Origin: Marinomonas polaris DSM 16579
Lineage (GTDB): Bacteria > Pseudomonadota > Gammaproteobacteria > Pseudomonadales > Marinomonadaceae
Reading direction: 5' to 3'
NCBI RefSeq assembly: GCF_900129155.1
Contig: NZ_FQVF01000010.1
Coordinates: 124,001 to 188,000, forward strand
Length of the DNA: 64,000 nucleotides
The notes below the pieces were generated by a model, which had not been told where the DNA came from, ran no database searches, and was given only the letters and a program-made list of their open reading frames with translations. Below are positions 28,490-38,473 of this stretch, one piece after another (position 1 is the first letter of the stretch; every line of letters starts with the position of its first letter). The position numbers were made by a program, and so were the translations under genes.

Positions 28490-29743
28490 ATGCAGCATTA
28501 TTCCGGCTTTGGGTTGTTAAAGCACAGTTTTAGCCATCACGAGAATTGGCAGCGGGTGTGGCGCAATCCCACCCCGAAAAAGAAATACGATGTAATCATT
28601 GTCGGCGGCGGTGGTCATGGTTTGGCGACGGCCTATTACTTGGCGAAAGAATTTGGTGTCACCAATGTCGCGGTGATTGAAAAAGGCTTTTTGGGTGGTG
28701 GTAACACGGCTCGGAATACCACGATTGTCCGTTCCAATTACTTGTGGGACGAAGCCGCTCACCTGTATGAACATTCGATGAAATTGTGGGAAGGTTTGTC
28801 GCAGGATTTGAACTACAACGTAATGTTTTCTCAACGCGGCTGTTTAAACCTTGGTCACACCTTGCAAGACATGCGCGACATAGAGCGCCGTGTAAATGCC
28901 AACCGTTTAAATGGTATTGATGGCGAAGTCTTAGACGCTCAGCAAGTGAAAGAAATTGTGCCGGTGTTGGATTGCTCTGATCGCGCGCGATATCCAGTCA
29001 TGGGAGCGTCATGGCAGCCGCGTGCGGGTGTTGCTCGTCACGATGCAGTAGCGTGGGGCTTTGCCCGTGGTGCTGATACTCGTGGTGTGGATCTGATTCA
29101 ACAAACTGAAGTGGAAGATCTAATTATCGAAGACGGCACTGTGGTCGGTGTGCGTACTGCCCGTTATGGCGAGATACGAGCAGATCGAGTGGGATGTGTG
29201 GTTGCGGGTAACTCTAGCGTGTTAGCGAAAATGGGCGGTTTCGAATTGCCTTTAGAGTCTCATCCGTTACAAGCCTTGGTGTCTGAACCGATCAAGCCGA
29301 TTCTGGATACGGTTGTCATGTCGAACCAAGTACATGGTTACGCGTCGCAATCGGACAAAGGTGACTTGGTAATTGGTGCAGGGATTGATGGCTACAACGG
29401 CTACGGCCAGCGTGGTTCTTATTCCACTATTGAGCATACGATTCAGGCGATTGTCGAAATGTTCCCAGTGTTTAGCCGTGTGCGTATGAATCGTCAGTGG
29501 GGCGGCATTGTTGATACTTGTCCAGACGCTTGCCCGATTATCAGTGAAACGCCAGTGAAAAATCTGTTTTTCAACTGTGGTTGGGGAACGGGCGGTTTTA
29601 AAGCGACACCAGGCTCAGGTCATGTGTTTGCCGCGTCTTTGGCGAAGGGCGAAATGCATCCATTGGCGAAACCTTTTTCTATGTTCCGTTTCCATAACGG
29701 CGCGCTGGTGGATGAACACGGCGCAGCTGGCGTAGCACATTAA
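28490..29743 (+). CDS. soxB: Sarcosine oxidase beta subunit
   Basis: Flavoprotein subunit of heterotetrameric sarcosine oxidase, 417 residues, which oxidatively demethylates sarcosine to glycine in the cytoplasm. The DAO-type FAD-binding fold starts with [34 protein letters not shown] contains the His that in this family is thought to carry covalent FMN, and [18 protein letters not shown] lies near the C-terminus. AAGGAG precedes the ATG. First gene of soxBDAG-purU; no glyA precedes it here. Confidence 0.96.
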   Translation: MQHYSGFGLLKHSFSHHENWQRVWRNPTPKKKYDVIIVGGGGHGLATAYYLAKEFGVTNVAVIEKGFLGGGNTARNTTIVRSNYLWDEAAHLYEHSMKLWEGLSQDLNYNVMFSQRGCLNLGHTLQDMRDIERRVNANRLNGIDGEVLDAQQVKEIVPVLDCSDRARYPVMGASWQPRAGVARHDAVAWGFARGADTRGVDLIQQTEVEDLIIEDGTVVGVRTARYGEIRADRVGCVVAGNSSVLAKMGGFELPLESHPLQALVSEPIKPILDTVVMSNQVHGYASQSDKGDLVIGAGIDGYNGYGQRGSYSTIEHTIQAIVEMFPVFSRVRMNRQWGGIVDTCPDACPIISETPVKNLFFNCGWGTGGFKATPGSGHVFAASLAKGEMHPLAKPFSMFRFHNGALVDEHGAAGVAH

Positions 29744-29775
29744 GCGGGCTAAGACCGAATAAGGAGAGAAGTACC

Positions 29776-30069
29776 ATGTTTCATATTTATTGCCCGCATT
29801 GTTGTGAATACCGCGAGGAAGAAGAGTTTCATGCGTCTGGTCAGGCGCATATTCCGCGCCCATTAGACCCAGATGCTTGCACCGATAAAGAGTGGGGCGA
29901 ATTTATGTATTTTCGTGCCAATCCACGCGGAATACATCATGAGCTTTGGGTTCATGGAGCGGGTTGTCGTAAGTATTTCAACATCACTCGTAATACTCAC
30001 ACTTACGAAATTCTAGAAGTCTACAAGGTTGGCGAAAAGCCATCTATTGTGGCCAACGAAGCGAAATAG
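29776..30069 (+). CDS. soxD: Sarcosine oxidase delta subunit
   Basis: Small zinc-binding subunit, 97 residues, usual length for SoxD. Cysteines in YCPHCCEYREEEEF and the later HGAGCRKYFNITRNTHTYEI form the expected zinc site with a His. An AAGGAG ribosome site lies before the ATG. It sits between soxB and soxA as in other sarcosine oxidase operons. Confidence 0.95.
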   Translation: MFHIYCPHCCEYREEEEFHASGQAHIPRPLDPDACTDKEWGEFMYFRANPRGIHHELWVHGAGCRKYFNITRNTHTYEILEVYKVGEKPSIVANEAK

Positions 30070-30081
30070 AGGAGCGACACA

Positions 30082-33000
30082 ATGACACAAGATTTGAGTA
30101 AGCAGTCTAATCGTCTCCAAGATGGCGGACGAATTGATCGCTCTAAACCGCTGACTTTTACCTACAACGGCAAACAATACAAAGGCTTCGAAGGCGATAC
30201 CTTGGCCTCAGCCTTGTTGGCGAATGGCATTGATATTGTTGGTCGCAGTTTTAAATACAGTCGTCCGCGCGGCATCGTCGCTGCGGGTGCTGAAGAGCCA
30301 AACGCTATCATGCAAATTGGCTCGACTGAAGCGACACAAATTCCTAATGTGCGTGCGACTCAGCAGTCTCTTTACAATGGTTTGGTTGCCAGCACGACAA
30401 ACGGTTGGCCGAATGTCGATACAGACTTGATGAGCTGGGTTGGCAAGATCGGTGGAAAAATGATGCCACCGGGTTTTTACTACAAAACTTTCATGTACCC
30501 AAAATCCATGTGGGAAACCTACGAATCTTACATTCGTAAAGCCGCCGGTCTTGGTCGCGCACCAAAGGAAAATGACCCAGACATCTACGACAAGATGAAT
30601 CAACATTGCGACGTTATGATTGTTGGCGCAGGCCCAGCGGGTCTAATGGCGGCTTTAACCGCAGCACGCGCTGGCGCACGAGTCATTATTGCCGACGAGC
30701 AAAACGAATTTGGCGGAAGCTTGCTAAGCAGTACAGAAACGTTGAATGGCAAACCAGCAGCCGAATGGATCGCTGAAGTCGTGGAAGAATTGTCAGGCTT
30801 TGACGATGTCTTGATGCTGCCGAATTCTCAGGTAAACGGCTATCACGATCATAACTTCTTAACCATTCAACAGCATTGTACCGATCAATTTGCGGATCGC
30901 GCGCCTAATGGTCAAATCGCGCAACGCTTGCATCGTGTACGTGCCAAATGGGTGATCTTGGCAACAGGTGCTCATGAGCGTCCTTTGGTTTATGGCAATA
31001 ACGATTTGCCGGGTTGCATGGTTGCCAATGCGGTGTCGACCTATATCAACCGCTACGGCGTCGCGCCAGGCAAAGATTTAGTCTTGATGACATCGAATGA
31101 CAATGCCTATCGCACCGCGCTGGATTGGCACGATGCAGGACGTAACGTAGTAGCGATTGTTGATTCTCGTAAGAATCCACAAGGCACCTTCGTTGCAGCA
31201 GCCCGCGAACGTGGTATTAGCATTCTTGTTAGCTCTGGTGTGATTGAAGCCCATGGCAGCAAACGTGTCACTGGTGTTTCTATTGCGCCATTAAACGATG
31301 CTGGCGATGCGATTGTTGGCTCCGTTGTGAAAATGATGGCGGATACAGTTGCCACGTCTGGCGGCTGGAGTCCGGTTATTCATTTGTCTTGCCATACTGG
31401 CGCTCGTCCTGTTTGGAACGACGACATTCTTGGTTTCACACCGGGTGCAACGGTTCAGAAACAACTCACCGCTGGCGCGATTAATGGTGCGTTCAGCACA
31501 GTACAAGTTTTAGAAGAAGGCTTGAGTGCGGCTTGCGATGCCTTGGCTCATTTAGGCTTAGATAAGCCTGATGTTGCCTTGCCAGAAGCGGATGTAATCG
31601 AAGAGGGCAAAGCTATGGCTTTGTTCCATATTCCACACACTAAACCAACCTCAAAAGCGCCAAAGCAATTTGTCGATTATCAGAATGACGTCACCGCAGC
31701 AGGCATAGAGCTGGCGTGTCGTGAAGGCTTTGAATCTATTGAACATGTTAAGCGTTATACCGCGATGGGCTTTGGTACAGACCAAGGTAAGCTAGGTAAC
31801 ATTAACGGTATGGCGATTGCGGCGAAAATGCTTAAACAAACCATCCCTGAAACTGGCACGACGATTTTTCGTCCGAACTACACGCCGGTGACATTTGGCG
31901 CGATTGCCGGACGTGATTGTGGTGAATTGTTTGATCCAAAACGCTACACAGCGATGCATGCTTGGCATGTGGAGCGTGGCGCGAAATTTGAAGATGTCGG
32001 TCAATGGAAGCGTGCTTGGTATTACCCACAAGGCAATGAAACCATGCAAGACGCATTAAATCGTGAGTGTTTAGCGACTCGTGAATCGGTCGGTATTTTG
32101 GATGCATCCACCTTGGGTAAGATCGATATTCAAGGCAAAGACGCACGCGAATTTTTAGGTCGAGTTTACACCAACGCATGGGCGAAATTGGCCGTAGGCA
32201 AGTGTCGTTATGGCTTGATGTGTGGTGAAGACGGCATGGTATTCGATGACGGTGTGACCTCATGTTTGGCGGAAAATCATTTCTTGATGACCACCACCAC
32301 TGGCGGCGCAGCTCGCGTATTGTCTTGGTTAGAAATTTATCACCAAACCGAATGGCCAGAGATGGAAGTCTACTTCACCTCGGTGACCGATCATTGGTCA
32401 ACCATGACGATTTCTGGTCCAAACAGCCGTAAATTGTTGGAAAAAATTACTGACTTCGATGTATCGAAAGAAAACTTCGCTTACATGGATTGGAAAGCCA
32501 TGACGGTAGCAGGCGGTATTCCTGCTCGTGTGTTCCGAATCTCCTTTACGGGTGAATTGTCATTCGAAATTAACGTGCAAGCGAACTACGGATTACATGT
32601 TTGGAAGACTTTGTTCGAACATGGAAAAGAATTCAATTTGACGCCATACGGCACGGAAACCATGCACATATTGCGTGCGGAAAAAGGCTTTATCATTGCG
32701 GGGCAAGATACCGATGGTTCTGTGCATCCGTTTGATTTAGGCATGCCTTGGGCGGTATCTATGCAGAAGCCGTTTAGCTTTATCGGTAAGCGCGGGATGC
32801 AGCGCGAAGACTGTGTTCGAGCGGATCGTAAACAGCTGGTGGGTTTGAAAACCATTGATCCAAATGTCGTCTTACCAGAAGGAGCACAAGGCGTATTAGA
32901 TCCGAAAGCTCCGATTCCAATGCCGATGGTTGGGCATGTAACGTCTAGCTACTGGAGTGCGAACTTGAAGCGTTCTGTGGCAATGGGCTTTGTTAAAGGC

Positions 33001-33117
33001 GGACTGGAAAAAATGGGTGAAAAAGTCTTTTACCCATTGGCTGATGGTCGTGTTATCGAAGCGGAAATTTGTAGCCCAGTATTCTTAGATCCAAAAGGGG
33101 AACGTCAAAATGTCTGA
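30082..33117 (+). CDS. soxA: Sarcosine oxidase alpha subunit
   Basis: Large subunit, 1011 residues. The N-terminal ferredoxin-like domain (about 15-100; FEGDTLASALLANGIDIVGR) is followed by an NAD-binding flavoprotein-like domain with the dinucleotide motif IVGAGPAGLMAALTAARAGA (about 177-200), and the C-terminal part (about 600-1005) is a glycine-cleavage T-protein-like folate domain with GFIIAGQDTDG. It transfers the methyl-derived one-carbon unit to tetrahydrofolate, giving 5,10-methylene-THF. GAGGAG precedes the ATG. The last 8 bases overlap soxG. Confidence 0.97.
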   Translation: MTQDLSKQSNRLQDGGRIDRSKPLTFTYNGKQYKGFEGDTLASALLANGIDIVGRSFKYSRPRGIVAAGAEEPNAIMQIGSTEATQIPNVRATQQSLYNGLVASTTNGWPNVDTDLMSWVGKIGGKMMPPGFYYKTFMYPKSMWETYESYIRKAAGLGRAPKENDPDIYDKMNQHCDVMIVGAGPAGLMAALTAARAGARVIIADEQNEFGGSLLSSTETLNGKPAAEWIAEVVEELSGFDDVLMLPNSQVNGYHDHNFLTIQQHCTDQFADRAPNGQIAQRLHRVRAKWVILATGAHERPLVYGNNDLPGCMVANAVSTYINRYGVAPGKDLVLMTSNDNAYRTALDWHDAGRNVVAIVDSRKNPQGTFVAAARERGISILVSSGVIEAHGSKRVTGVSIAPLNDAGDAIVGSVVKMMADTVATSGGWSPVIHLSCHTGARPVWNDDILGFTPGATVQKQLTAGAINGAFSTVQVLEEGLSAACDALAHLGLDKPDVALPEADVIEEGKAMALFHIPHTKPTSKAPKQFVDYQNDVTAAGIELACREGFESIEHVKRYTAMGFGTDQGKLGNINGMAIAAKMLKQTIPETGTTIFRPNYTPVTFGAIAGRDCGELFDPKRYTAMHAWHVERGAKFEDVGQWKRAWYYPQGNETMQDALNRECLATRESVGILDASTLGKIDIQGKDAREFLGRVYTNAWAKLAVGKCRYGLMCGEDGMVFDDGVTSCLAENHFLMTTTTGGAARVLSWLEIYHQTEWPEMEVYFTSVTDHWSTMTISGPNSRKLLEKITDFDVSKENFAYMDWKAMTVAGGIPARVFRISFTGELSFEINVQANYGLHVWKTLFEHGKEFNLTPYGTETMHILRAEKGFIIAGQDTDGSVHPFDLGMPWAVSMQKPFSFIGKRGMQREDCVRADRKQLVGLKTIDPNVVLPEGAQGVLDPKAPIPMPMVGHVTSSYWSANLKRSVAMGFVKGGLEKMGEKVFYPLADGRVIEAEICSPVFLDPKGERQNV

Positions 33118-33799
33118 TGTCAAAGTAGAAGCTGTTGAGTTAGAAGCAACTGACAAATTGGTGATGAACCAAGTGCCTTTATCAGCAGAATTAAGCGAGA
33201 TTGGTGAAAGCCCTTTGCATCATGCGGATCTTGCTAGTATTGCAGAACATGGCCCGCAGGAAGGCGGCGTGCATTTTCATGAACGCAAGCTGATGGGATT
33301 ATTAACCCTGCGTTGCCTGCCATCTGCAGAGCAGCAAGAAATGATCAAGTCCTTATTGGGCGTGGCATTGCCAATGCAGCCGCTTACTTCTGTCACGACA
33401 GACGAATCTACGATAGGAAAGGTCTCTGTACGTTGGGTATCGCCTGATGAATGGCTCATTATTATTGAAGGTGATAAAGCGTTTGACATAGAAAGTAGCT
33501 TTCATGACAAACTGATGGGGCACTTCTCATTAGTGAACATCAGCGGTGGCACCACTATCTTTGATGTGTCTGGCAGTCATGTGGTCGAGATGCTGAAAAA
33601 GTCGACACCAGTGGATTTGCATGCGAGTGAATTTCCAGTTGGCAAAGTAGTGTCTACGGTATTTGCTAAAAGCGGCGCGATGATTTGTCGATTAGCAGAT
33701 GATCAATTCGAATTAGTCGTGCGACGTAGCTTTGCCGATTATCTCTGGCTATGGATTCAAGACGCCAGTCGAGAATACGGTTTGGTCGTAAAAGCCTAA
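33110..33799 (+). CDS. soxG: Sarcosine oxidase gamma subunit
   Basis: Gamma subunit, 229 residues, overlapping the end of soxA by 8 bases with a GGGGAA site inside soxA. The GcvT/YgfZ-like features include WVSPDEWLII, LVNISGGTTIFDVSGSHVVEMLKK, and the C-terminal VVRRSFADYLWLWIQDA typical of SoxG. A 23-residue acidic N-terminal extension precedes the conserved part. It completes the four-subunit oxidase. Confidence 0.94.
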   Translation: MSDVKVEAVELEATDKLVMNQVPLSAELSEIGESPLHHADLASIAEHGPQEGGVHFHERKLMGLLTLRCLPSAEQQEMIKSLLGVALPMQPLTSVTTDESTIGKVSVRWVSPDEWLIIIEGDKAFDIESSFHDKLMGHFSLVNISGGTTIFDVSGSHVVEMLKKSTPVDLHASEFPVGKVVSTVFAKSGAMICRLADDQFELVVRRSFADYLWLWIQDASREYGLVVKA

Positions 33800-33833
33800 T
33801 TTCTTCTCACTCACTTATGTATTTCACGGTTTT

Positions 33834-33865
33834 GGTTGGCCACTTTTTTGGTGGTCGGCCTTTTT
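33834..33865 (+). terminator. Intrinsic terminator between soxG and purU
   Basis: Ten-bp stem with three G:U pairs (33834-33843 with 33851-33860), a T-rich loop and a T5 tail. It may partly separate purU from the sox genes. Confidence 0.7.
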
Positions 33866-33903
33866 CGTGACGTAAAAAGCTTAAGACAATAAGAGACTAT
33901 TTT

Positions 33904-34770
33904 ATGAAATCAAAAACCGCGCCTTGGATTTTTACCGCTAGCTGCCCAAGCATCATCGGAACGGTCGACGTAGTTACTCGATACATGGCGCAAGCCGGTA
34001 ACTATGTTGATGAAATACACTCCTTTGATGACCGAGAATCTGGTCGTTTTTTTATCCGCATAGAATTCTTACCACAACATGCCGATTTCAATTCCGACGT
34101 GTTCAAAGCTGAATTTGCAGAACGCGCCGCAGAGTTTGATATGGATTGGTCGTTAACCGCACCCAACCACAAACCAAAAGTCGCGATCATGGTGTCGAAA
34201 TACGATCATTGTTTGAATGACTTGTTGTATCGCTTTCGTACTGGGCAATTGAATATCGACGTTACGGTCATTATCTCCAACCACCCTGATTTAGAAGACC
34301 TTGCCAAATGGCATGGCATTCCGTATTACCACTTGCCAATTACCGCTGACACCAAGCTAGAACAAGAAGCGCAAGTCCGAGAATTGATCGAGCAATACGA
34401 TACCGAATTAGTTGTCTTAGCGCGCTACATGCAAGTGCTTTCTCCAAGCATGTGTGAATATCTTGATGGTCGCGCGATTAATATTCATCACTCTTTATTA
34501 CCTGGGTTTAAAGGTGCTCGACCTTATCATCAAGCATGGGAAAAAGGCGTGAAAATGGTCGGAGCAACCGCTCACTACGTTAATAACGACCTTGACGAAG
34601 GTCCGATTATCTCTCAAGGCATTCAAGTAGTTAACCATGCTCATTACGCGGAAGATCTTATCGCTAAAGGCCAAGACATCGAACGTGTCACCTTATTTAA
34701 CGCGGTGAAATGCCACGTAGAAAAACGTGTGTTCTTGAATGGTAAACGCACCGTTGTGTTTGGTGGGTAG
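33904..34770 (+). CDS. purU: Formyltetrahydrofolate deformylase
   Basis: Hydrolyses 10-formyl-THF to formate and THF, 288 residues. An N-terminal ACT domain (about 8-85) is followed by a formyltransferase-like catalytic domain; the catalytic Asn and His lie in AINIHHSLLPGFKGARPYHQ and the Asp in NDLDEGPIISQ. Placed after soxBDAG, it recycles folate loaded with methyl carbon from sarcosine, a common arrangement in glycine betaine catabolism clusters. A terminator-like hairpin lies in the 104-base gap before it. Confidence 0.96.
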   Translation: MKSKTAPWIFTASCPSIIGTVDVVTRYMAQAGNYVDEIHSFDDRESGRFFIRIEFLPQHADFNSDVFKAEFAERAAEFDMDWSLTAPNHKPKVAIMVSKYDHCLNDLLYRFRTGQLNIDVTVIISNHPDLEDLAKWHGIPYYHLPITADTKLEQEAQVRELIEQYDTELVVLARYMQVLSPSMCEYLDGRAINIHHSLLPGFKGARPYHQAWEKGVKMVGATAHYVNNDLDEGPIISQGIQVVNHAHYAEDLIAKGQDIERVTLFNAVKCHVEKRVFLNGKRTVVFGG

Positions 34771-34883
34771 ATATTTTTTAAAGTACAGATTTATCTTTTT
34801 AGCGTTCAGGTTGGGTTCAGAAATGAGTGCTAATGTGTGTTGGACTATTAATTTTAGTAGTCTTCCATACTGGAGGAAAAGCA

Positions 34884-35096
34884 ATGAATGTTAGTTCAAG
34901 CATGAACTCATCACTTGTGAGCGGATTGAGCCTTCCTAGAGCAAATTATTCCGCACAAGAAGCGAGTGAGCCTGTATCTGCTCCCGAAAATGATGGAGAC
35001 AGCGATGATTTCAATGTCAGCCAAACACAAGTAAGTTCGCCTACTACGAATTTGAGTGGGCAGACTATCGGACAACGCATCAATGTAATGGCTTAA
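34884..35096 (+). CDS. Small uncharacterised protein, 70 residues
   Basis: Ser- and Asn-rich polar peptide beginning MNVSSSMNSSLVSG and ending GQTIGQRINVMA, with an acidic middle (PENDGDSDDF). No signal peptide or membrane segment. The start at 34884 has a near-perfect TGGAGGAAAA ribosome site 4 bases upstream, which is the best evidence that it is translated; the in-frame start at 34827 is rejected. A strong terminator follows directly, so it has its own short transcript. Not recognised. Confidence 0.65.
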   Translation: MNVSSSMNSSLVSGLSLPRANYSAQEASEPVSAPENDGDSDDFNVSQTQVSSPTTNLSGQTIGQRINVMA

Positions 35097-35113
35097 TTAT
35101 CTTTAGTAATGTT

Positions 35114-35156
35114 AAAAGTCGCCATACTTTGTCTTTTGAGTATGGCGACTTTTTTA
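35114..35156. terminator. Bidirectional terminator
   Basis: Perfect 15-bp stem (35114-35128 with 35139-35153), ten-base loop, A-run and T-run at the ends. It separates the small protein gene from the convergent flavin oxidase gene. Confidence 0.9.
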
Positions 35157-35193
35157 AACTCTGAGCCTTGTTCGATCCTTGTAGGTGGTGTTT

Positions 35194-36570
35194 TTAAATC
35201 ACTCGACCTGCGTTTAAAATTCCGTTTGGATCCATGGTGTTTTTTAGAGCTCGCATCAGTTCGATTTCTTCTGGTGTTCTTGAATAATGTAAGTACTTTT
35301 TCTTCAATACACCTATGCCATGTTCTGCGGAAACTGAGCCTTTAAATTGACCTGTCATATTCATGATATTTGCCGAGATGGCATCTAGGTCTTCTGCTAA
35401 ACCAGTTCCAGCACAAAGGTGTAGGTTACTGTCACCAATGTGGCCAAAGATACGTAATTTGATGGTTGGGAAAGCCTCGTAGAGTGACGATTCAAGTTGT
35501 TCTACGAAGTTTTTCATCTGGCTGATTGGCACACTGATATCGGTATTAACTACTGGACCCATAGTGGCAAGTAGCTCGCCGATTCCGTCACGAATTTGCC
35601 AGAAGGAGGCCGTCTGTTTGGCGGATTGAGCAATGACAGCATCTGCCACTAAACCTGATTCCATTGTTTCGAATAATACAGACGAGAACTTTTCATTATC
35701 CTGCTGGTGATCTTGGCCTTGGTATTCAATCAGGGCGTAAAAAGGATAGCTTTGTTGAAATGGGCTGGCTGCCTGTTCAACTGTATCAATGACTTCGTCA
35801 AAATAATTTGCCCACATCACCTCGAATGAAGTAACACCATCACCTAATGAGGAATAGCTTTTCTTCAGCAAGGCTAAGACATCGGAGAAATTAGAGAGAG
35901 CGCAAAGGGCTGTTTGTACAGAGTTTGCTTTTGGATAGAGTCGCATCACGACTTTTGTGACAATTCCTAATGTGCCTTCCGAGCCAATAAATAAGTGTTT
36001 TAGATCAAATCCGGCGTTATTTTTTAGCATTTTATTGAGAGAGCTAATAATAGTGCCATTTGGAAGAACGGCTTCTAGACCAAGCACTAAGGCACGGGTT
36101 GAACCGTAACGAATGACTTGATTGCCACCCGCATTAGTTGAAACTACACCACCAGCTGTACAAGTACCACGAGAGCCCATATCTAAAGGCAAGCATAAGC
36201 CGACTTCTTCTGCGGCTTCTTGTAGAACTTGTAAGGGAGTTCCTGCGTGAGCGGTTATGGTCATGGAATCTGTGTCTACTTCGATGACGCCAGACATTCT
36301 TTCTAATGAAATGGCAATTTCATTGTTTTGCGGTACAGCGCCAGCACTAATGCCAGTCATACCGCCTTGGATTACGACAGGCTGTTTGTTGTCATTACAG
36401 ATTTTTAACGTGCTGGCCACGTCTTCAGTTGAAGATGCTCTAATAACCGCAATAGGCAATAACCCCTTCACGCCGCTCCAATCCGTTTTGTATTTTTCAC
36501 TAATTGAGGAGCCAGTGATAACCGTTTTTTCCCCAAGTGCATCCGTTAGTTGCGTGATGATATCGTTCAT
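35194..36570 (-). CDS. FAD-binding D-2-hydroxyacid dehydrogenase (GlcD/DLD-like)
   Basis: VAO/PCMH-type flavoprotein, 458 residues. The FAD-binding domain is N-terminal (about 35-215), with QPVVIQGGMTGISAGAVP, LDMGSRGTCTAGGVVSTNAGG and GSEGTLGIVTKV; the C-terminal domain ends SAEHGIGVLKKKYLHYSR followed by NGILNAGRVI. Relatives oxidise D-lactate, glycolate or D-2-hydroxyglutarate and pass electrons to cytochrome or quinone. The substrate cannot be chosen from sequence. It is a single gene on the minus strand. Confidence 0.88.
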   Translation of the reverse strand: MNDIITQLTDALGEKTVITGSSISEKYKTDWSGVKGLLPIAVIRASSTEDVASTLKICNDNKQPVVIQGGMTGISAGAVPQNNEIAISLERMSGVIEVDTDSMTITAHAGTPLQVLQEAAEEVGLCLPLDMGSRGTCTAGGVVSTNAGGNQVIRYGSTRALVLGLEAVLPNGTIISSLNKMLKNNAGFDLKHLFIGSEGTLGIVTKVVMRLYPKANSVQTALCALSNFSDVLALLKKSYSSLGDGVTSFEVMWANYFDEVIDTVEQAASPFQQSYPFYALIEYQGQDHQQDNEKFSSVLFETMESGLVADAVIAQSAKQTASFWQIRDGIGELLATMGPVVNTDISVPISQMKNFVEQLESSLYEAFPTIKLRIFGHIGDSNLHLCAGTGLAEDLDAISANIMNMTGQFKGSVSAEHGIGVLKKKYLHYSRTPEEIELMRALKNTMDPNGILNAGRVI

Positions 36571-36819
36571 TAATAGTACCTAAAGTTAGTCAGTAATTAT
36601 TGTTGTCTGAGTAGAGCCTTAATCGCCACTTTATGTATTTGGCTTATATTTTTGTGTTTAGAGTCTACATTATGAAAGTATGGTAAGACTATTTTCAAAA
36701 TAAAAATGCGCTGTTTTTGAGTTCATGACATTAATCTAATTATAAATTTTGGTCTATTTATCTCTATGTTACGTATCAAACTCTGACGAATTCATTTTTA
36801 GACATTCAAGAGGCCAATT

Positions 36820-37713
36820 TTGAAGATGAAAAAAGTATGTGTGGCGCTGAGTTCTTTACTACTCGTTGCCTGTACGAAAGTCGGGTTAGGTGTTGCCAAT
36901 TTACCCAATACCTTTAGTGATACCGAAACGACAAATGATATTGCTTATGGATCAGAGCCTTGGCAAAAGCTAGATATTTATGTTCCGCCTCATCCTTCTG
37001 GTCAATACTCTTCTGGTCAATCTCTTCCTGTTGTGGTTTTCTTTTATGGTGGTAGCTGGAAAGATGGATCAAAAGACATGTATCCCTTTGTCGGTGAAGC
37101 TTTCGCGAAAAAAGGCTACATCACTGTGATTGCCGATTACAGCAAATACCCACAGGTAAAATTTCCTACCTTTGTTGAAGATGGCGCCAAGGCAGTCGCT
37201 TGGACGTATCGCCATATTGCCCAATACCAAGGCGACCCTAAGCGTTTGTTTATTGCAGGGCACTCTGCAGGTGCTCACATTGGTGCAATGGTCACAGCGG
37301 ATAAGCATTACTTGCAAGCCGAAGGCTTAACACCATCCATTATAAACGCCTTTGCCGGTTTATCTGGGCCGTATGATTTTGTACCTTATGAAGACGATTA
37401 TATGGATATGTTTGGTCCACCAGAAAACTACCCAAATATGCAGGTAACGACGTTTATTGATGGCAAAGAGCCGCCAATGTTATTGCTCTGGGGCGCTGAC
37501 GATACCATTGTTGGTAAAAGCAATATGGATAAACTGATTGCGAAAATTAACCTTGAGCAGGGCGCAGTTGAGAGCAAAATTTACCAAGGTGTTGGTCATG
37601 CCGACATGGTGTCTAGCCTTGTTTGGTTTTTGAAAAGCAAAGCGCCGATCCTAGATGATGTTAACGATTTCTTTCAGCGCCATGGAGCAAATGCCGTAAC
37701 AGTGGAAGATTAA
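36820..37713 (+). CDS. Alpha/beta hydrolase lipoprotein (carboxylesterase-like)
   Basis: Secreted esterase-like hydrolase, 297 residues, with a lipoprotein signal (lipobox LLVAC, Cys18). The oxyanion region is VVFFYGGSWKDGS and the nucleophile elbow is GHSAGAH; the acid is probably the Asp in WGADDTIVG and the base His lies in GVGHADMV. The fold is that of BD-FAE type esterases; the substrate is unknown. The TTG at 36820 has AGAGG 6 bases upstream; the ATG two codons on is the alternative start. Confidence 0.85.
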   Translation: MKMKKVCVALSSLLLVACTKVGLGVANLPNTFSDTETTNDIAYGSEPWQKLDIYVPPHPSGQYSSGQSLPVVVFFYGGSWKDGSKDMYPFVGEAFAKKGYITVIADYSKYPQVKFPTFVEDGAKAVAWTYRHIAQYQGDPKRLFIAGHSAGAHIGAMVTADKHYLQAEGLTPSIINAFAGLSGPYDFVPYEDDYMDMFGPPENYPNMQVTTFIDGKEPPMLLLWGADDTIVGKSNMDKLIAKINLEQGAVESKIYQGVGHADMVSSLVWFLKSKAPILDDVNDFFQRHGANAVTVED

Positions 37714-37884
37714 AGTCTACTGACATTTTGCTTAGTAAGAATAGCGGTTAAATCTTTTAATGGTCATTAATGAGTTAAGTAAACACATATAAAAATTACG
37801 AAAATCCACATTATTTTTTTACACGAAAAATATAATCTGAATGTAAATAACCTATTAAATGTATCCAGTATAGAAGGGCTTAAT

Positions 37885-38313
37885 GTGGATTTAGTTCGAC
37901 TTATTTATACCAGTACTATTACCGAGCAATTTGAGGTTGATGACATTGCCCGCATTCTTAAGGTGGCACAAGTCAAAAATAAAGCCCTCAATGTGACTGG
38001 CTTGCTGTCTTTTAATCGGCAGTTCTTTCTCCAATGTTTAGAGGGAACGCGTCAAGATGTGAACCAGATTTATCATAAAATCGCGACTGATCCGCGCCAT
38101 AAAAAGCCTGAAATAATTGATTATCAAGAAATTCCCCACAGGGAGTTCGATAGCTGGAATATGGGCTATTTACAAAATACAGAAAGCCTTCGTGAACTAT
38201 TTTATCAGCATACAAAAAACATCAGTTTCGACCCCTATAACATGAATGGCGAGAGCGCGAAGTCACTGTTATTGGATATAAGAGACGAGATAAAAAGGGC
38301 AGAATCGCAATAA
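37885..38313 (+). CDS. BLUF domain blue-light sensor
   Basis: Single-domain blue-light photoreceptor of 142 residues binding FAD. The key residues keep AppA spacing: Tyr8 in LIYTS, Asn32, Gln50 in FFLQCLEG, and Trp91/Met93 in WNMGY. No effector domain is fused, so it must signal through a partner protein. The GTG start at 37885 is preceded by GAAGGG. It lies 160 bases before dld on the same strand, without an obvious functional link. Confidence 0.92.
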   Translation: MDLVRLIYTSTITEQFEVDDIARILKVAQVKNKALNVTGLLSFNRQFFLQCLEGTRQDVNQIYHKIATDPRHKKPEIIDYQEIPHREFDSWNMGYLQNTESLRELFYQHTKNISFDPYNMNGESAKSLLLDIRDEIKRAESQ

Positions 38314-38473
38314 GAATTTAAGGAAATCTAAGCTTCAATGTTGATGTAACTCTTCTTTTGCATAAGCATTGCTTATGAACACGATTCCTAATTGTTTTGC
38401 TGGAGTTTTTTTTACTGGTTGATCGGTTTAGTATGTTCGCCCCTTTCCCCGATACGTTGTGAAGTAGCTTAAT

